Of a DNA stretch of 16,056 nucleotides, positions 14,036 to 16,056 are shown piece after piece. Source of the DNA: Alphaproteobacteria bacterium (lineage in GTDB: Bacteria > Pseudomonadota > Alphaproteobacteria > Rhodobacterales > Rhodobacteraceae); NCBI GenBank assembly GCA_024277955.1, contig JAJRUE010000063.1, forward strand, positions 1 to 16,056, read 5' to 3'. Position 1 is the stretch's first letter; every line of letters begins with the position of its first letter. The notes under the pieces were generated by a model. It did not search any database and was not told where the DNA came from. It worked only from the letters and a program-made list of their open reading frames with translations. The position numbers were made by a program, and so were the translations under genes.

Positions 14036-15532
14036 ATGTCCAGTATTCTGACCAACAAGAGCGCGATGGTCGCTCTGCAGACCCTGAAATCCATCAACAT
14101 GAACCTGTCCAAGACTCAGGGACAGATCTCGACTGGCCTGAAAATCGAATCGGCGAAAGACAGCTCGGCGATCTGGGCCATCTCCAAGGTGATGGAATCT
14201 GACGTTCGCGGCTTTCAGGGCATTTCGGAAAGCCTGTCGTTGGGCGATTCCACGCTCGGCGTGGCGCGTCAGGCGACCGAAACGATCACCGGCCTGCTGA
14301 CCGATATCAAGGCCAAGGTGGTTTCGGCCCAAGAACAGAACGTCGATCGCAACAAATTGCAGACCGACATTTCGGCGCTTCGCGATCAGATCACTTCGGT
14401 GGTCAACGCCGCCCAGTTCAACGGCCTGAACCTGATCAAGGGGACCGATGACGTCAACATTCTGTCGTCGCTTGACCGGGCCGCGGATGGCTCTGTCGCA
14501 GCCAGCAACATCACGGTAAACCGACAGGATATGTCCACAACTGCCGGGGTGCTCGGCACCGGCACCGACCTGTCGCCGAATGCCGTGCTCAGCGCCACCT
14601 CGGCCACCAACGCCGGCAACACGGCGGATGTGACCATCGCCGTTACCGCCGACATGACCTCCACGGCGATGACGATCAACGTCGGCGGGGCTACCTTGAC
14701 CTACGCAGCCGGGGATCTGACCGGCAACCAGGACGCCGCTGCCAACAAAATCAGCGCTGATATCAATGCCTTGGGCCTCGTCGGCATCACCGCCTCGGCA
14801 ACCGCCTCGACCGGCTCCGGCAGCAAGATCACGCTGACCTCGACACGGGCTTTCGAAAACGTCGCGTTGGCGGCCTCCTCGACGGCGGGGGCCACCGTGA
14901 CTGCCTCGGCCTCGTCGATCGCCGAGCGCGCCGAATCGCTGACCTTCTCTGCCTCGGCCAATGTGAACTCGGGCGACGGGTATCAGGTGACGGTGGGCGG
15001 CACCGCCTTTACCTACGTGGCCGGCAAGGGCGAAACCTTCGAAAACGTGGCCAAGGGCCTGAAGGCAGCGGTGGATGGCGGCGCGATTGCCAATGTCTCG
15101 ACCAAGGTCGTCAAGAACTCGTCCGGCCAGTGGCAGCTGAAGATCGACAACAATGGTTCGTCGGCCGTTTCCCTGGCACGGGCCGGCGCCGCCGGCGGCA
15201 CGGCATCTGGCGGCCTGTTCGGTCTCGACAAGATCGACGTGACCACGACCGCCGGCGCCACCGCCGCCCTTTCGAACATCGAGACGATGATCCAGAGCTC
15301 GATCGACGGTGCGGCGGCATTCGGTTCCGTCCAGGGCCGGGTCCAGATCCAGTCGGACTTCATCAGCAAGCTGACCGACTCGTTCAAGGCCGGTATCGGC
15401 ACGATGGTAGACGCCGACATGGAAGAAGCGTCGGCCAGACTGCAGGCACTGCAGGTGCAGCAACAGCTGGGTGTCCAGGCGCTGTCGATCGCGAACAAGG
15501 CGCCTCAGTCGCTTCTCTCGCTCTTCCGATAG
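14036..15532 (+). CDS. fliC: Flagellin (filament subunit)
   Basis: Flagellin polymerises into the filament outside the cell after type III export. The 498-residue protein has conserved ends: N-terminal D0/D1 from MSSILTNKSAMVALQTLKSI through QGQISTGLKIESAKDSSAIW to AAQFNGLNLI (125-134), and C-terminal D1/D0 from about 408 to the final QALSIANKAPQSLLSLF. Between them is a Thr/Ala/Ser-rich variable region holding two related modules, about 198-281 and 302-383, each with a (I/V)xVGGxxxTYxAG core followed by a helix and a beta hairpin. There is no cysteine and no cleavable signal peptide, as usual. The ATG at 14036 is set by the family start and AGAGGAA. flaF follows after 76 bp. Confidence 0.96.
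   Translation: MSSILTNKSAMVALQTLKSINMNLSKTQGQISTGLKIESAKDSSAIWAISKVMESDVRGFQGISESLSLGDSTLGVARQATETITGLLTDIKAKVVSAQEQNVDRNKLQTDISALRDQITSVVNAAQFNGLNLIKGTDDVNILSSLDRAADGSVAASNITVNRQDMSTTAGVLGTGTDLSPNAVLSATSATNAGNTADVTIAVTADMTSTAMTINVGGATLTYAAGDLTGNQDAAANKISADINALGLVGITASATASTGSGSKITLTSTRAFENVALAASSTAGATVTASASSIAERAESLTFSASANVNSGDGYQVTVGGTAFTYVAGKGETFENVAKGLKAAVDGGAIANVSTKVVKNSSGQWQLKIDNNGSSAVSLARAGAAGGTASGGLFGLDKIDVTTTAGATAALSNIETMIQSSIDGAAAFGSVQGRVQIQSDFISKLTDSFKAGIGTMVDADMEEASARLQALQVQQQLGVQALSIANKAPQSLLSLFR
14627..14878 (+). repeat. Flagellin variable-domain module 1
   Basis: Encodes residues about 198-281, with core TINVGGATLTYAAG, then a helix (AANKISADINAL) and a KITLTST strand. It aligns by eye with module 2; the DNA itself is not near-identical, so the duplication is old. 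Confidence 0.65.
14939..15184 (+). repeat. Flagellin variable-domain module 2
   Basis: Encodes residues about 302-383, with core QVTVGGTAFTYVAG, then a helix (FENVAKGLKAAV) and a WQLKIDN strand, in the same order as module 1. Confidence 0.65.
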
Positions 15533-15540
15533 GTCCGGGG

Positions 15541-15563
15541 CGGGGCGCCGCTCTGGCGTCCCG
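15541..15563 (+). other. Strong hairpin between fliC and flaF
   Basis: CGGGGCGCC and GGCGTCCCG pair over 9 bp (one G-U) around a 5-nt loop, starting 9 bp after the flagellin stop. No T run follows. It could protect the 3' end of the flagellin mRNA, act as a partial terminator, or be a processing site that lets flagellin outnumber FlaF and FlbT. Confidence 0.6.
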
Positions 15564-15596
15564 CACATTCGTTGACTGAAAAAATACAGGTCAAAG

Positions 15597-15602
15597 AAAG
15601 GA
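15597..15602 (+). promoter_or_regulatory. flaF ribosome binding site (supports the GTG start)
   Basis: AAAGGA, 6 nt before GTG at 15609; the next in-frame ATG at 15624 lacks such a site. Confidence 0.7.
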
Positions 15603-15608
15603 CCCGAC

Positions 15609-15980
15609 GTGAACGCTACCCTAATGGCCCAGAACGCCTACACCACAGCGACAACCGCGGTCAAAACTCCACGCAGTATCGAACTGGACGTTTTTTCGCG
15701 CGTTACCCGCCGCCTTTCCCGAAAATTCGAAGAAACAAACTACCCCGAGTTCGCACGCGCGCTGCATGAAAACCGTCATCTATGGACTCTGCTGGCCGTC
15801 GATGTCGCAGACCCCGACAACGGTCTTCCCCAAGACCTGCGCGCCCGGCTGTTCTACCTGGCCGAATTCACGCTCCAGCACACGTCCAAAGTTCTGGCGG
15901 GGACCGGCAACGTCGACATCTTGCACGAAATCAACTCGTCGGTAATGCGGGGCCTCCGTCAGCAAGGAGAAGCACGATGA
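15609..15980 (+). CDS. flaF: Flagellar biosynthesis regulator FlaF
   Basis: FlaF is a small alphaproteobacterial protein needed for flagellin synthesis or secretion; in Caulobacter it works opposite FlbT on flagellin expression. The 123 residues include AQNAYTTATTAVKTPRSIELDVFSRVTRRL near the start and the block NRHLWTLLAVDVADPDNGLPQDLRARLFYLAEFTLQHTSKVL, which is characteristic of FlaF. A GTG start at 15609 is chosen because of the AAAGGA site 6 nt upstream; ATG 15624 would remove five residues. Its stop overlaps the flbT start as ATGA, so flaF and flbT are translationally coupled. It lies 76 bp after fliC on the same strand. Confidence 0.93.
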   Translation: MNATLMAQNAYTTATTAVKTPRSIELDVFSRVTRRLSRKFEETNYPEFARALHENRHLWTLLAVDVADPDNGLPQDLRARLFYLAEFTLQHTSKVLAGTGNVDILHEINSSVMRGLRQQGEAR

Positions 15981-16056
15981 GCGGTCTCGTCCTGAAACTC
16001 GGCCCTCGTGAGCGGGTTCTGATCAACGGGGCCGTTATCGAAAACGGCGAAAGACG
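15977..16056 (+). CDS. flbT: Flagellin mRNA regulator FlbT, partial
   Basis: Only the first 26 codons are present before the right edge: MSGLVLKLGPRERVLINGAV, then IENGER. This opening is diagnostic for FlbT, which in Caulobacter binds the 5' leader of flagellin mRNA and promotes its decay until the hook is complete. The ATG overlaps the flaF stop (ATGA), with AAGGAG at 15964-15969 as ribosome site. Its position right after fliC-flaF fits a role in controlling the flagellin gene in this window. Confidence 0.93.
   Translation, partial: MSGLVLKLGPRERVLINGAVIENGER

Noticed and set aside
13961..15568. 535-codon open frame on the minus strand opposite flagellin
   Set aside because: Low-complexity Arg/Gly/His-rich translation, no ribosome site or family match, fully covered by fliC.
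15573..15608. Separate promoter for flaF at TTGACT
   Set aside because: A TTGACT is present just after the hairpin, but no acceptable -10 box lies 16-18 bp downstream, and the ribosome site begins too soon.

Overview
The window looks like a chromosomal segment from an alphaproteobacterium of the Rhodobacteraceae (Roseobacter group or a close relative). Evidence: high GC, the neighbourhood mutM / enoyl-CoA hydratase / rpsT / dnaA / dnaN / recF beside ubiE-ubiB, an alphaproteobacterial flagellar set with flaF and flbT next to a single flagellin gene, and a dnaN-recF spacer carrying the short GCCTCCGGCGGGGATATTT element that I recall as common in Rhodobacterales intergenic DNA. I see no mobile element, phage gene, CRISPR array, tRNA or rRNA.

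Region 1 (1-4445, all minus strand) is the replication-initiation cluster, read from right to left: a single-domain rhodanese, dnaA, dnaN, recF, and a VOC/glyoxalase-fold gene cut by the left edge. The VOC gene sits 10 bp after recF, where gyrB often stands in other bacteria. Region 2 (4446-6773, minus) holds rpsT with a clear promoter and a clear intrinsic terminator, a crotonase-family enoyl-CoA hydratase, and the DNA glycosylase mutM, which starts at GTG. Region 3 (6774-9145, plus) is a divergent ubiE-ubiB operon for ubiquinone biosynthesis; the two genes abut with no gap. Region 4 (9128-10036, minus) is an APH/choline-kinase-fold phosphotransferase whose 3' end overlaps ubiB tail to tail.

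Region 5 (10100-16056) is flagellar. fliK and flgD run leftwards. A divergent 110-bp spacer separates them from a rightward set: a FlgJ/CheL-type rod-binding protein, an FlgN-like export chaperone, flagellin fliC, flaF, and the start of flbT at the right edge. Flagellin is the filament subunit; FlaF and FlbT are alphaproteobacterial post-transcriptional regulators of flagellin; FlgD and FliK handle hook assembly and length; the rod-binding protein and FlgN act in rod assembly and substrate delivery.

No obviously new multi-gene system is visible. The content is mostly core housekeeping plus flagellar genes, and no intergenic gap exceeds 300 bp. The points most worth a second look are non-coding: a hairpin-rich flagellin leader next to flaF/flbT, evenly spaced CtrA-like half-sites before both rightward flagellar units, a 20-bp-phased direct repeat before the rod-binding gene, a tandem 11-bp duplication in the dnaN leader, and a 9-bp-stem hairpin between fliC and flaF. 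The flagellin also carries an internally duplicated variable domain.
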